Shown one piece after another: positions 9,458-18,116 of a stretch of DNA of 39,315 nt (position 1 is the stretch's first letter; each line of letters starts with the position of its first letter). The notes below the pieces were generated by a model. The model was not told where the DNA came from. It made no database searches and saw only the letters and a program-made list of their open reading frames with translations. The stretch comes from Thermoanaerobacterium saccharolyticum (GTDB taxonomy: Bacteria > Bacillota > Thermoanaerobacteria > Thermoanaerobacterales > Thermoanaerobacteraceae): the NCBI RefSeq assembly GCF_000747665.1, contig NZ_BBKT01000018.1, positions 1 to 39,315 of the forward strand, in the 5' to 3' direction. Made by a program: the position numbers and the translations under genes.

Positions 9458-10318
9458 CTAACCTTTTATAGCACCTGCAACAGCATTAATGAAATATTTT
9501 TGAAAAACTAGAAATACTATTATAACTGGAATTATGGATAATACTGTTCCTGCAGCTACATAGCCAAATTTATAATTAAACTGACCAGACAAATATTTTA
9601 GAGCTGTTGCTAAAGGATATTTATTCGGATCTTGTAACACAACTATAGGCCACAAAAATGAATTCCACAGACCTATAAAGTCAAATATTACAATCGTAGA
9701 GATTGCTGGCATAACTTCCGGAAGCATTATCTTATACCATATCTTAAATTCTGATGCACCATCTATTTTCGCAGCATCAATTAATTCCCTTGGTACAGTT
9801 AGATAAGATTGCCTTAAAAGTATTATGCTAAAAACAGATACCGCACCTGGGATAATAACACCAGTTAAAGTATCAAGTAAGCCCATTTTTGATATAGTCA
9901 GGTAGTTAACAATTAGCCCTGCAGCAGCCGGCAAAATCATGGTACTAATTAATGCAGAGAATATTAAATTTTTGCCATAAAAATCCATACAAGCCAAAGG
10001 ATATGCCGCAAGTGAAGCTAGTACAACGTCAAGCACTATTCCTGAAACTGTTATTATTACTGTGTTCAAAATATATTTAGGTATTGATATAAAATTAATC
10101 ACACCTATATAATTAGCCAATGTAAATGGATGTGGAATTAAATCCATTGTATAAATATTTTGACCCGTTTTAAATGATGAAGATACAAGCCAAATAAAAG
10201 GTCCTGCCAAAAATATTGCTATTATTATCAATATTAAATAGGTTATTACTAATGAAAATATCTTTTTTATAGCTTTTACTCTTTTATAATCTACCGATTT
10301 TTTATTTAATGTTTCCAT
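9458..10318 (-). CDS. ABC sugar transporter permease (MalG-type), locus A
   Basis: This 286-residue integral membrane protein has six predicted membrane segments and belongs to the carbohydrate-uptake-1 family of MalG-like permeases. The EAA loop that contacts the ATPase is IDAAKIDGASEFKIWYKIML (about 182-201), followed by PEVMPAI. The C-terminal FQKYFINAVAGAIKG is typical of MalG-like subunits. It pairs with the MalF-type gene one base upstream and the binding lipoprotein before that. A ribosome site (GGAGG) lies inside the end of the upstream gene, about 17 bases before the ATG, which is long. No ATPase gene is nearby. Confidence 0.93.
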   Translation of the reverse strand: METLNKKSVDYKRVKAIKKIFSLVITYLILIIIAIFLAGPFIWLVSSSFKTGQNIYTMDLIPHPFTLANYIGVINFISIPKYILNTVIITVSGIVLDVVLASLAAYPLACMDFYGKNLIFSALISTMILPAAAGLIVNYLTISKMGLLDTLTGVIIPGAVSVFSIILLRQSYLTVPRELIDAAKIDGASEFKIWYKIMLPEVMPAISTIVIFDFIGLWNSFLWPIVVLQDPNKYPLATALKYLSGQFNYKFGYVAAGTVLSIIPVIIVFLVFQKYFINAVAGAIKG

Positions 10319-10319
10319 A

Positions 10320-11201
10320 TTAATAATAGCTCATTCCTCCTTTTCTACCTCCATATATGAATACCAAAATGCTCAATATTGTAGTTAGAATAGCAACTAA
10401 CAAGCCTATCGCTGATGCATAACCAAAGTTAAAATCCGTAAATGCTTTTTGGAATTGATAAACACTCGTTACCATAGTTGCGTCTCCTGGCCCCCCATTT
10501 GTTAACACATATACAACATCAAATACTCTGACTGCAGATAAAATGCTCATAAATGTACATAACCATATATATGGTTTTAATAGCGGAATAGTAATTTTGT
10601 ATAACGCTTGAGTTCTTGTAGCTCCATCAACATAAGCTGATTCTTCTAATTCTTTAGGAATTGATTGAAGTCCCGCTAGATATATCATCATATAATATCC
10701 AAGACCTTGCCACATAGTAATAAACATTAATGATAATAGGGCAAATCTAGGATCATTTAAAAAAGATATTGGTTTACTGAAAATACCATGCTTAATCATA
10801 AATGTATTAAGTAATCCTTGTGGATCAAAGATCCAACCCCATGTTATTGAAACAGCAACCATAGAAGTAACAACAGGTATATAGTATAAAACTCTAAAAA
10901 ATGATATACCTTTTATTTTTCTATTTACAAATATAGCTAATAAAATTGACAATAGCTGAAGTGGTGGAACGACTCCAACAAATAATATTGAATTTTCTAC
11001 TGAAACCCAAAACTCATGGTCATGTATAGCTCTTGAGAAATTAGCCAGCCCAACAAATTTTGATTGTCCAACAACAGAATAATCATAAAATGCTAATGGT
11101 ATACTTGCCACAATTGGATAAAAAACAAAAATTACAAGAAAAATCATGGCTGGTAAAATAAATAAATAAGCTATTAGCGATTTTTTTAATTTATTCTCCA
11201 T
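10320..11201 (-). CDS. ABC sugar transporter permease (MalF-type), locus A
   Basis: This 293-residue polytopic membrane protein is a MalF/UgpA-type permease of a carbohydrate ABC importer. It has about six membrane helices. The coupling loop is EESAYVDGATRTQALYKITI (about 187-206), followed by PLLKPYIW. The N-terminus LFILPAMIFLVIFVFYPIV and the late motif VLTNGGPGDATMV are both typical of the family. A stable stem-loop separates it from the binding-protein gene upstream, and it is followed almost without gap by the MalG-type subunit. The substrate is not readable from the permease; the operon suggests an N-acetylhexosamine-containing oligosaccharide. Confidence 0.93.
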   Translation of the reverse strand: MENKLKKSLIAYLFILPAMIFLVIFVFYPIVASIPLAFYDYSVVGQSKFVGLANFSRAIHDHEFWVSVENSILFVGVVPPLQLLSILLAIFVNRKIKGISFFRVLYYIPVVTSMVAVSITWGWIFDPQGLLNTFMIKHGIFSKPISFLNDPRFALLSLMFITMWQGLGYYMMIYLAGLQSIPKELEESAYVDGATRTQALYKITIPLLKPYIWLCTFMSILSAVRVFDVVYVLTNGGPGDATMVTSVYQFQKAFTDFNFGYASAIGLLVAILTTILSILVFIYGGRKGGMSYY

Positions 11202-11218
11202 TTTTAAAACCCCTTAAG

Positions 11219-11243
11219 GAGCAAGGCTTTTTAAGCCTTGCTC
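11219..11243 (-). promoter_or_regulatory. Intercistronic stem-loop between binding-protein and permease genes
   Basis: GAGCAAGGCT at 11219-11228 pairs perfectly with AGCCTTGCTC at 11234-11243 around a five-base loop. It lies between the binding lipoprotein stop and the MalF-type start. No strong U run follows in the minus direction, so it is more likely an RNA-stabilising or partial-attenuation hairpin than a full terminator. Such elements commonly keep the binding protein more abundant than its permeases. Confidence 0.65.
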
Positions 11244-11258
11244 AAAATTGTTATTAAA

Positions 11259-12560
11259 TTATTGTTGCCCTGATAACATTTGATTTACATTCTTTTCAGC
11301 ATCATCAAGTGCTTGTTTAGGCGTCTTTTGTCCATGAAATGCTTCATCAGTTTCTTTGATTATTTCTGATGTTATGTCACCGCTATTAGGCACACCTAAT
11401 GTTTTATCAGTTGATTTACTTAGAAAATCTGCCGCAATAGATATCGCTTTGCCTTCTAGAGTTGATGTATCAGATTTGAAATAAGAATCTTGTGATGCTT
11501 TTATTGTCGACGGGAAAACTTTTGCTTCCTTTGCAAATTCAAGCTGATTTTCATCATTAGTTACGAAATTTGCAAAATCAATCGCCTCTTTATGATGTTG
11601 GCTTTTTTGCATTACTACTAAATCCATTATAGGATTGTCTATAACTCCACTTTTACCTACCAATGGTTGCGTAATATCTGTATTTTTGTAAATATCCGGT
11701 GCCTCATCTTTTATACGCGACAAAGATTGTGCTCCAGAGTTTATAAGCCCAAGTTTCCCAGTTGAATAAAGTTGTAGCATTTTTGTCCAGTTACCTTCTG
11801 CATCTAACGGGAAAATATCATTCTGATAATATTCTTTAAATTTCTCCAACAATGCTAATGTATCAGGTGTATTAAAAGCAGCTTTTGTCTTGTTTTCGTT
11901 AAGTATATTTATATCATACCCCCAGTATGCCTCATTGTGGAAATAGTCTGGAACATATAAATAAGCTCCAGTCTTATCTTTAAATTCTTTCGCCATTTGG
12001 AATACATCATCATATGTCTTTGGTGGATTCATTCCTGCTTTTTCAAACAGCGCTTTATTATAAATCATAACTGAAGGTGCACCATACCATGGAAAAGCAT
12101 ATATCCCATCCTTTATTTTTGTTGATTCCCATAATGTTTTTATATATATACTTTTTTGTTCATCTGTTGCTTCTTTATTTAAATCAACCAAAGCTCCTTT
12201 TGCTGCTAACTGCAATGCCATATCTGTATTTAAGTTGACAACATCTGGTACATCATTACCTGCAGTTGATGCCACTAACTTATTTTGAATTGCGTCATAT
12301 GGTAAATCTGTCCATTTAATCTCTACATTAGGATGAAGTTTTTTATACTTAGCGAATAAATCATTAAAGTAGTTATCAAACTTTGGCCTTAAGGATATAG
12401 TCCAAAATTGTAATGTTATTTTTTCAGCAGTATTATTAGAAGTCTTGGCATTATTGGAATTGGACTTTGATGAACTGTTTCCGCAAGCAGTAAATGCTGT
12501 TACAATCATAACTAGCACCAGCAACATACTTACTGTTTTCAACATCTTACTTCTAATCAT
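11259..12560 (-). CDS. Extracellular sugar-binding lipoprotein of ABC importer, locus A
   Basis: This 433-residue protein is a family 1 solute-binding protein. A lipoprotein signal peptide ends at Cys26 in AFTACGNSSS (from ATG 12560), followed by a Ser/Asn-rich linker, so it is anchored outside the membrane. Typical binding-protein blocks follow: LQFWTISLRPKFDNYFNDLF, an NKALFEKAGMNPPKTYDDVF block near 175, and DAEKNVNQML at the end. ATG 12560 is chosen over the ATG at 12578 because GAGGGGG lies nine bases before it, inside the last codons of the ROK kinase. It directly follows that gene (stop, one base, start), indicating coupling. Ligand unknown. Confidence 0.92.
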   Translation of the reverse strand: MIRSKMLKTVSMLLVLVMIVTAFTACGNSSSKSNSNNAKTSNNTAEKITLQFWTISLRPKFDNYFNDLFAKYKKLHPNVEIKWTDLPYDAIQNKLVASTAGNDVPDVVNLNTDMALQLAAKGALVDLNKEATDEQKSIYIKTLWESTKIKDGIYAFPWYGAPSVMIYNKALFEKAGMNPPKTYDDVFQMAKEFKDKTGAYLYVPDYFHNEAYWGYDINILNENKTKAAFNTPDTLALLEKFKEYYQNDIFPLDAEGNWTKMLQLYSTGKLGLINSGAQSLSRIKDEAPDIYKNTDITQPLVGKSGVIDNPIMDLVVMQKSQHHKEAIDFANFVTNDENQLEFAKEAKVFPSTIKASQDSYFKSDTSTLEGKAISIAADFLSKSTDKTLGVPNSGDITSEIIKETDEAFHGQKTPKQALDDAEKNVNQMLSGQQ

Positions 12561-12561
12561 T

Positions 12562-13449
12562 TTAAACAACCCCCTCATTTAAAATTAATTTTGCAGCCCC
12601 ATATACTGTCGAAAAGTTATTAAGTCCTGCAACAGAAATATTTAAATCACATTTTATTTGTGATTTTAAATATTCCCACCACAGATCTTTTGAATTTGTT
12701 ACACCACCTCCGAGAATGATTATTTCAGGATCAATAAAATTTCTTATGTTAAAAATTAATAATGAGAGCGATTTTACAAATTCATCCACAACTAACTTTG
12801 ATATTTTATCGTTTTTCATATACAATTTAAAAACATCTTTCGCACTATTCACCAAATTGGAGCCTGCTATTTCATTGTATCTTTTATATATTGCAGTACC
12901 CGATATATATTGTTCAACGCAACCATTTTGCCCGCAGTTGCATCTTTTGCCACCAGGATACAAAATAGTATGGCCAATTTCCGCTGAGCTGAAATGACTT
13001 CCTCTTATCAATTTACCATCTAGTATTATTGCACCCCCAACACCTGTCCCTAAAGTTATCATTAAAACGTCTTTAAAACTTTTAGCAGAGCCTAGCCAAT
13101 TTTCACCAACAATTGCCGCATTAACATCATTTTCAACTATTGTTTTTGTCCTATATTTTTGAGAAATAATTTCTTTTAAATTTATGCCAGTCCACCCTGG
13201 TAAATTATCTGTAGCATAAATAACTTCACCTGTATTAAAATTAATTCTACCGGCTGAACCAATACCAATTCCTTCTATATCAGTATCAAATAAATCATCT
13301 AATACACCGAATAATTTTTTCAATATGTGATCTCTGCCTAAATTAGCATCTGTTGAAGTCTCTTTAAATTTAATTAAATCTCCATTTGAACCAATAACCC
13401 CACCTAAAATTTTTGTACCACCAATATCTATACCAATAACTTTTTTCAT
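12562..13449 (-). CDS. ROK family sugar kinase (N-acetylmannosamine/hexose kinase-like)
   Basis: This 295-residue protein is a ROK-family kinase that phosphorylates a hexose or N-acetylhexosamine with ATP. The phosphate-binding site is DIGGTKILGG (about 8-17), the catalytic Asp is in VENDVNAA (Asp108), SSAEIGH (155-160) gives the sugar-contact Glu157 and zinc ligand His160, and the zinc cysteines are in CNCGQNGC (170-177). Unlike ROK repressors it has no N-terminal HTH. It stands between an RpiR regulator and a binding lipoprotein, downstream of nanE, so N-acetylmannosamine or N-acetylglucosamine is the likely substrate. Glucokinase activity is the main alternative. Confidence 0.87.
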   Translation of the reverse strand: MKKVIGIDIGGTKILGGVIGSNGDLIKFKETSTDANLGRDHILKKLFGVLDDLFDTDIEGIGIGSAGRINFNTGEVIYATDNLPGWTGINLKEIISQKYRTKTIVENDVNAAIVGENWLGSAKSFKDVLMITLGTGVGGAIILDGKLIRGSHFSSAEIGHTILYPGGKRCNCGQNGCVEQYISGTAIYKRYNEIAGSNLVNSAKDVFKLYMKNDKISKLVVDEFVKSLSLLIFNIRNFIDPEIIILGGGVTNSKDLWWEYLKSQIKCDLNISVAGLNNFSTVYGAAKLILNEGVV

Positions 13450-13466
13450 TTCATAAACACCTTAAA

Positions 13467-14318
13467 TCAATACAATTTATCTAAAACTGCTTTAGCAGTT
13501 TTGTTTAGATTTTGAACTGCTTTATCCTTCATTTTCACTGCTATACACGTATATAAAATATCAAGTATATGAAGCTGAGCTATTTTAGAAGTTAAAGCAC
13601 CACTTCTTAATGGCGTTTCTTTTGCAGATGTTAGCAATACTATATCCGCTACTGCAGTAATAGGCGATCTTGCATAATTTGTAATGCAAATAACTTTTGC
13701 TCCAGCTTCTTTAGCTAACTTACATGTTTCTACAGTATCTTTTGTACTACCTGAAAAAGATATTCCAATTGCCACATCACCTTCCTTAAGGTTAACCGCT
13801 GATATGGCCTGTATATGTGGATCTAAATTAGCATCAACGTTTAAACCAAGCCTCATAAATTTATATTTTGCATCAAGTACAGTATAGCCAGATGCGCCAA
13901 CACCATATATCTCTATCTTATTCGCCTTTATGATTTCTTCGACAGCCTTCTCAAGTTCAGTGACCAACAACATTTTTGTCGTATTTGAAATAGCCATTGT
14001 ATTCTCTGTAGTTATTTTTTGTAAAAGTACATCAATTGTGTCACTAAAAGTTATATTCTCGTGTATACTTGTTTCTGGGCTCGTTGTCTCTTTTGCAATA
14101 TTTAATTTGAAATCCTGAAAGCCAGTTAATCCAATATGTCTACAGAATCTAATTATTGTTGTTTCCCCTACATTAATTTTTTCTGCAAGTTCTGTTATTG
14201 AAGAATAAAGTACTTCTTCCGAGTTCTCAAGAACATAGTCAGCTACTTTTTTTTCAGCATTTGTCAATGAATTATATACACTTCTAATTTTTAATACGAC
14301 GCTATTTTGTTCCTGCAT
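13467..14318 (-). CDS. RpiR-family transcriptional regulator (HTH plus SIS domain)
   Basis: This 283-residue regulator has an N-terminal RpiR helix-turn-helix domain (about 1-80), including NAEKKVADYVLENSEEV and ITELAEKINVGETTIIRFCR, and a C-terminal SIS sugar-phosphate-binding domain (about 120-265) with EIYGVGASGYTVLDAKY and VAIGISFSGSTKDTVETCK. RpiR proteins commonly control amino-sugar and sialate catabolism in response to sugar phosphates. Its ATG lies inside the 3' end of nanE (17-base overlap), so the two are translationally coupled. N-acetylmannosamine-6-phosphate or GlcNAc-6-phosphate is the likely effector (inference from context), and the long palindrome upstream of nanE is the obvious candidate operator. 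Confidence 0.92.
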   Translation of the reverse strand: MQEQNSVVLKIRSVYNSLTNAEKKVADYVLENSEEVLYSSITELAEKINVGETTIIRFCRHIGLTGFQDFKLNIAKETTSPETSIHENITFSDTIDVLLQKITTENTMAISNTTKMLLVTELEKAVEEIIKANKIEIYGVGASGYTVLDAKYKFMRLGLNVDANLDPHIQAISAVNLKEGDVAIGISFSGSTKDTVETCKLAKEAGAKVICITNYARSPITAVADIVLLTSAKETPLRSGALTSKIAQLHILDILYTCIAVKMKDKAVQNLNKTAKAVLDKLY

Positions 14319-15007
14319 ATTTTACCGCCTTTCTTATTGATTCAGTGAAATGCCTTGTTATCTCTTGAGGTCTTGTTATTGCAGTACCTACTACTACTGC
14401 ATACGCACCAAGTTCCAAAGCTTTAATGGCTTCTTCCGGTGTCCATATTCTTCCCTCAGCAATAAGTGGAACCTTTAATTCTTTTGCTAATCTTTCAATT
14501 AATTCAAAGTCTGGTCCATCAATTTTAGGGCTATAGTCTGTATATCCAGAAAGTGTTGTAGATACAATATCAAATCCTAAATTTTCCGCTTCAATTCCTT
14601 CGTTATAAGTAGATATATCAGCCATTACCAAAATGTTTGGATATAATTTTTTAATTTCTCTCAAAAGATCCTTTGTTGAAATATCTCCTGGCTTAATCAA
14701 CTTAGTCGCATCAATTGCAACAATATCCGCACCAGCTTTAACAACAGCACTTACTTCTTCTATAGTAGGTGTTATATAAGGCTTATACCCTTCATAATTT
14801 TTTTTTAATAAGACCTATAATAGGGAGTTTCACTTCTCTCCTTATAGCTTTTATATCTTCATAACCATTGGCCCTAATAGCTACTGCACCACCCACTTCT
14901 GCAGCTTTAGCCATTTTTGCCATTATTAATGGGCTGTAAAGCGGCTCGTCACTAAGTGCTTGACATGAAACTATTAGTCCATTTTTTATATCATCTAATA
15001 CCTTCAT
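14302..15007 (-). pseudogene. nanE: N-acetylmannosamine-6-phosphate 2-epimerase, frame broken at an A9 tract
   Basis: Two frames together encode a NanE-type TIM barrel of about 234 residues, which converts N-acetylmannosamine-6-phosphate to N-acetylglucosamine-6-phosphate. The N-terminal part has [17 protein letters not shown] and [18 protein letters not shown]. The C-terminal part has ILVMADISTYNEGIEAENLG, GFDIVSTTLSGYTDYSP, LIAEGRIWTPEEA and GAYAVVVGTAITRP. Frames switch at nine A residues of the coding strand (14798-14806). Deleting one A restores [20 protein letters not shown] with no stop. ATG 15007 is preferred because GAGGAG lies six bases before it. It is the first gene of the operon. 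As written the protein stops after about 71 residues. Confidence 0.88.
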
Positions 15008-15077
15008 TGGCATCTCCTCTTTTCTTTTTCTTAATATAAATATATTCGACACATTTTGAAAAATTCCTCCTTAATTT

Positions 15078-15105
15078 TTATTAAAAAAGAAAATTTTTTT
15101 AATAA
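15078..15105. promoter_or_regulatory. Candidate operator: 11-bp inverted repeat upstream of nanE
   Basis: TTATTAAAAAA at 15078-15088 and TTTTTTAATAA at 15095-15105 form a perfect 11-bp inverted repeat with a six-base spacer, about 70 bases before the nanE ATG. Its position suits repression by the RpiR-family regulator encoded in the same operon. A weak promoter candidate (TTGATA, 18 bases, TAGGAT on the minus strand, near 15125-15155) lies just upstream. AT-rich composition raises the chance of a fortuitous palindrome. Confidence 0.45.
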
Positions 15106-15161
15106 CTTAGCAACAATTTGACTTTTTTATCCTATTCTATGACTTCAGTACTTATCAAAAT

Positions 15162-15215
15162 AAAAAAGGCTGTTGCATAACTGACTAAATAAGTCATAAT
15201 ACAAAGCCTCTTTTT
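15162..15215 (-). terminator. Terminator downstream of the GH66 gene
   Basis: Read on the minus strand, GAGGCTTTG and TGACT pair with AGTCA and CAACAGCC around a short loop, forming an interrupted but long stem, followed by six U residues (15162-15167). It ends the locus B transcript before the nanE operon. The plus strand also ends in a U run (15211-15215), but no plus-strand gene needs it. Confidence 0.7.
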
Positions 15216-15263
15216 ATTCAAAAAAAAGAAATTGCAGATTTACAAAAACCTATAACATAATTT

Positions 15264-16967
15264 TCATACTTCCACGGTTATATATACCAAATCCCAGATA
15301 TAAAGCTCTGGTATTATAAATCTTATGGCCCTTCCTTGTTCATGTGTGACATATTCATACGAAATCTTCTGAGGATGACCATGATTTATTTCTGGTGATG
15401 CAACAAATACTTCTTTTACATCTTCAACTACAAGGGCCACTACTTCAATATCTCTCAATAAGTTCGGCCTCTTTTCTTTTCCTTCATTCCAATTCATATT
15501 TTTTATACCAGTAAAATTGATAAAGTTAATTATTTTATAGCCTGGTTTCTCTTTTATTATTGTCCAAACACTATCTACTTTTGCAATAGGTGAAAATTTA
15601 GCTCCTTTAAAAACATATTCTTCATTTATCCCACCTGTATATGTCATTGTATCATCAATTATGTCAAATCCATAGAGAAGTTCTTCATACCTGACTATAA
15701 AATCGTAATAATTTCTTAGTTCGCAAATAAACCGCTTATCAGAAATCTTAAAATAATTAGGATAATACCCTTCCGTCAAAATGCCATTCTCTTCTCCCAG
15801 CAAAAGGTGAAACCCGCCAGAAGCAAATATGGAAGCCATAGTCAATATTGTAGCATTCTCGGCATATTCTATGTTTGTATTTTCAGATTTTGAAAATGGC
15901 TTCATATACGCAGCTAATATCACCTGCTTTGTGGTGCCGCGTTTTTTCACATTTGCAATCAGGTTGTACAAGTCTTGATAGGTATCATTAGGTGGCCATA
16001 CTTCTATGTATACCGCGTCCTGCTTTGAATCTATCACTGAATCAATAGGCCAATTATTTACAGCATTAAATATTAACTCAACATCGTATCCATTATTTTC
16101 TATATAACTTTTCGCATCATTAATTAGTTCAGGAAAATCATCTTTTAACCGTCTTAATCTTTTCAATCCATCTTTCACACTCACTGCTTCTTTAGGAAAT
16201 CCATATTGATCCATGTGAATACCATCAAATCCAAATTTAATTGCATTAAAAAACTCTTTAATTATATGCTGATGCCATTCGCATTCTTTTGAAATATCCA
16301 TTATATATATAAAATTAGCAAATTCATAATACTCATCATTATTATTTAGAAGGGCCCAATCTTTATGCTTTTCAAAAAATTCCGACTCAGATCCGTATAC
16401 TGCACCATATGCCATTGCCTTCATTCCATATTCATGAGCTAATTCAATTTTTTGTTTAACAACATTTATAGATAAATCTCTTCCAAGTGGATCTTTAAAC
16501 TTTTCAGTCGGCGGTATCAACTCATGATGCCTATACATCCAATCATAAAACTGAATTAAATTTATATGAAATTTGTTAAGTTCTTTTAAATCGTTGTAAT
16601 CATCTTTATCGCTTTCAAAAAAATCTGAAATGAATCCGTATCTTGGCGCATACATTAAATTTTTGACTACATCAAATGAAGTCGTCGCACCTTCTATCAA
16701 TTCATTACCGTTGAATAAAGACACATTGACGCCGAAGCCTGCCATAGATTCATTATCACATTTGATATTAAATTCAAATTCTTTAAGTTCCTCATTTTTA
16801 AGATCACTTTCAAACTGCAATATTCTATCATTTAAATGGAAAATATCACATCTAATAATATATCCACTTTTACTTTTAAATTCTTTATTGCTAAGTTCCA
16901 CAATTATTTTTATATTTTCTCCATTCAAATATTGTGCTTTAGAAGGATATACATCTTTAATCAACAT
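15264..16967 (-). CDS. GH66 dextranase / cycloisomaltooligosaccharide glucanotransferase-like enzyme, intracellular
   Basis: This 567-residue protein is a glycoside hydrolase family 66 enzyme; the family cleaves or transglycosylates alpha-1,6-glucans. An N-terminal beta-sandwich (about 1-105) precedes the TIM barrel, which begins at YAPRYGFISDF. The nucleophile is the Asp in FDGIHMDQYGFP (Asp253 from ATG 16967) and the acid/base is the Glu in AVYIEVWPPNDTY (Glu322). A C-terminal beta domain follows. There is no signal peptide, whereas most studied dextranases are secreted, so it should act on imported isomalto-oligosaccharides. ATG 16967 is preferred over ATG 16985 because GAGGAGG, inside the last codons of the GH15 gene, lies nine bases upstream. 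Confidence 0.88.
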   Translation of the reverse strand: MLIKDVYPSKAQYLNGENIKIIVELSNKEFKSKSGYIIRCDIFHLNDRILQFESDLKNEELKEFEFNIKCDNESMAGFGVNVSLFNGNELIEGATTSFDVVKNLMYAPRYGFISDFFESDKDDYNDLKELNKFHINLIQFYDWMYRHHELIPPTEKFKDPLGRDLSINVVKQKIELAHEYGMKAMAYGAVYGSESEFFEKHKDWALLNNNDEYYEFANFIYIMDISKECEWHQHIIKEFFNAIKFGFDGIHMDQYGFPKEAVSVKDGLKRLRRLKDDFPELINDAKSYIENNGYDVELIFNAVNNWPIDSVIDSKQDAVYIEVWPPNDTYQDLYNLIANVKKRGTTKQVILAAYMKPFSKSENTNIEYAENATILTMASIFASGGFHLLLGEENGILTEGYYPNYFKISDKRFICELRNYYDFIVRYEELLYGFDIIDDTMTYTGGINEEYVFKGAKFSPIAKVDSVWTIIKEKPGYKIINFINFTGIKNMNWNEGKEKRPNLLRDIEVVALVVEDVKEVFVASPEINHGHPQKISYEYVTHEQGRAIRFIIPELYIWDLVYITVEV

Positions 16968-16971
16968 CTTT

Positions 16972-18045
16972 TTAAACCTCCTCAATCATTTTTATTAAAA
17001 CTATATACATTGCATGAGACCATAACAATGGTTTTGCTACTTCACCCCATTTTTTTACCCAATAAGGGTAATATCTATCATCGTTGACATGAAAGCAAAC
17101 CTGCTCTGGCAAATATCCATTGTCATCCATCTGATTTTCTATCCACTTTTTAATATTTTTAGCATCGTCTATTTCCCCTACTTTAGCATAATACCATCCA
17201 AGCCATGCAGAAAGCAGTATCCATTCTCCACCACCATAATAAGTATCATCTTTAAATCGGTGTAAACCTCCGTTGTGAAAAAGCTCCTTTTCTATTTTTT
17301 TTACAGTATTAATAAAAATTTCATCATTAATTTCAACCACTTCAAAAGGCACCAGAATCCATGCCAAACTAGCATCTACATCCTTGCTTCCAATATACTT
17401 AACAAAATGCCCATCACTTACACAATTAGTAAGTATGAAAGACTTTATTTCATTACACAATGTTAACAATTTTTTATCATGCAAAAATTCATTAATAGAT
17501 TTAATGCCGCCATATATACATGCAAGTGTAGATGTATGGATTTTGTCGCCATTCTCTTCCCATACGTCGTAGTTTGGATAATTCCATAAATGACTTAAAT
17601 ATTCTATTGTCAATTCAATGCTTTCTTTAAAGTTATATATAAGTTCTTCTTTACCTGTCAATTTTATATGTTCAGACAATCCCCAAAGCCAAGTCCCATA
17701 TCCATCAAGCTGAAAATTTCCCCAGCCTTGTTCAGTTTCCTCATATCCATCTAAAGTATACCTTGCGTGTAGAAAATCTCCCGTCACAAGCCTCTTGCCA
17801 TCTTTAACCTTTTCCTTAATATTCTCTACTTTATAACCATATCTTTTTATTACAGTATCTATCCAATGATAAAACTTTTCAGATGATTCATATTCACCCA
17901 TTAAATCCATAGAATATGCAATAAAGCTTCCATCCCTAAGCCAGCTATAATGATATGTTGGAAAGTACGGCGATGCTATAAACGAACCATATTCCGATTG
18001 GTTATCTTTGATTATTTCAACACTTTTATTTAGCAATTCTATCAC
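16972..18045 (-). CDS. GH15 glucoamylase/glucodextranase-like exo-hydrolase
   Basis: This 357-residue protein is a glycoside hydrolase family 15 (alpha/alpha)6 barrel, inverting exo-enzymes that release glucose from alpha-glucan ends. Diagnostic segments are YSWLRDGSFIAYSMDLM (33-49), WGNFQLDGYGTWLWG (108-122), the general-acid region VWEENGDKIHTST (161-173, Glu163/164) and the general-base region GYLPEQVCFHV (Glu314). It lacks the N-terminal beta-sandwich found in longer family members and has no signal peptide. Translation starts at GTG 18045 behind GGAGG. Its partnership with a GH66 gene four bases away suggests that it trims isomalto-oligosaccharides (glucodextranase-type role). Confidence 0.87.
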   Translation of the reverse strand: MIELLNKSVEIIKDNQSEYGSFIASPYFPTYHYSWLRDGSFIAYSMDLMGEYESSEKFYHWIDTVIKRYGYKVENIKEKVKDGKRLVTGDFLHARYTLDGYEETEQGWGNFQLDGYGTWLWGLSEHIKLTGKEELIYNFKESIELTIEYLSHLWNYPNYDVWEENGDKIHTSTLACIYGGIKSINEFLHDKKLLTLCNEIKSFILTNCVSDGHFVKYIGSKDVDASLAWILVPFEVVEINDEIFINTVKKIEKELFHNGGLHRFKDDTYYGGGEWILLSAWLGWYYAKVGEIDDAKNIKKWIENQMDDNGYLPEQVCFHVNDDRYYPYWVKKWGEVAKPLLWSHAMYIVLIKMIEEV

Positions 18046-18116
18046 TTCAACCCCTCCATATATTTCATTTTTAATTGAAAATTTATTGCTACAAATACTT
18101 AATTTCTAATACTTGA

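Noticed and set aside
15020..15260. A riboswitch upstream of nanE
   Set aside because: The leader shows only an AT-rich palindrome and the terminator of the preceding operon. No known riboswitch core or anti-terminator pairing was recognised.
16630..17087. Plus-strand open frames opposite the GH66 and GH15 genes
   Set aside because: They are low-complexity shadows of well-supported minus-strand genes, without ribosome sites or recognisable domains.
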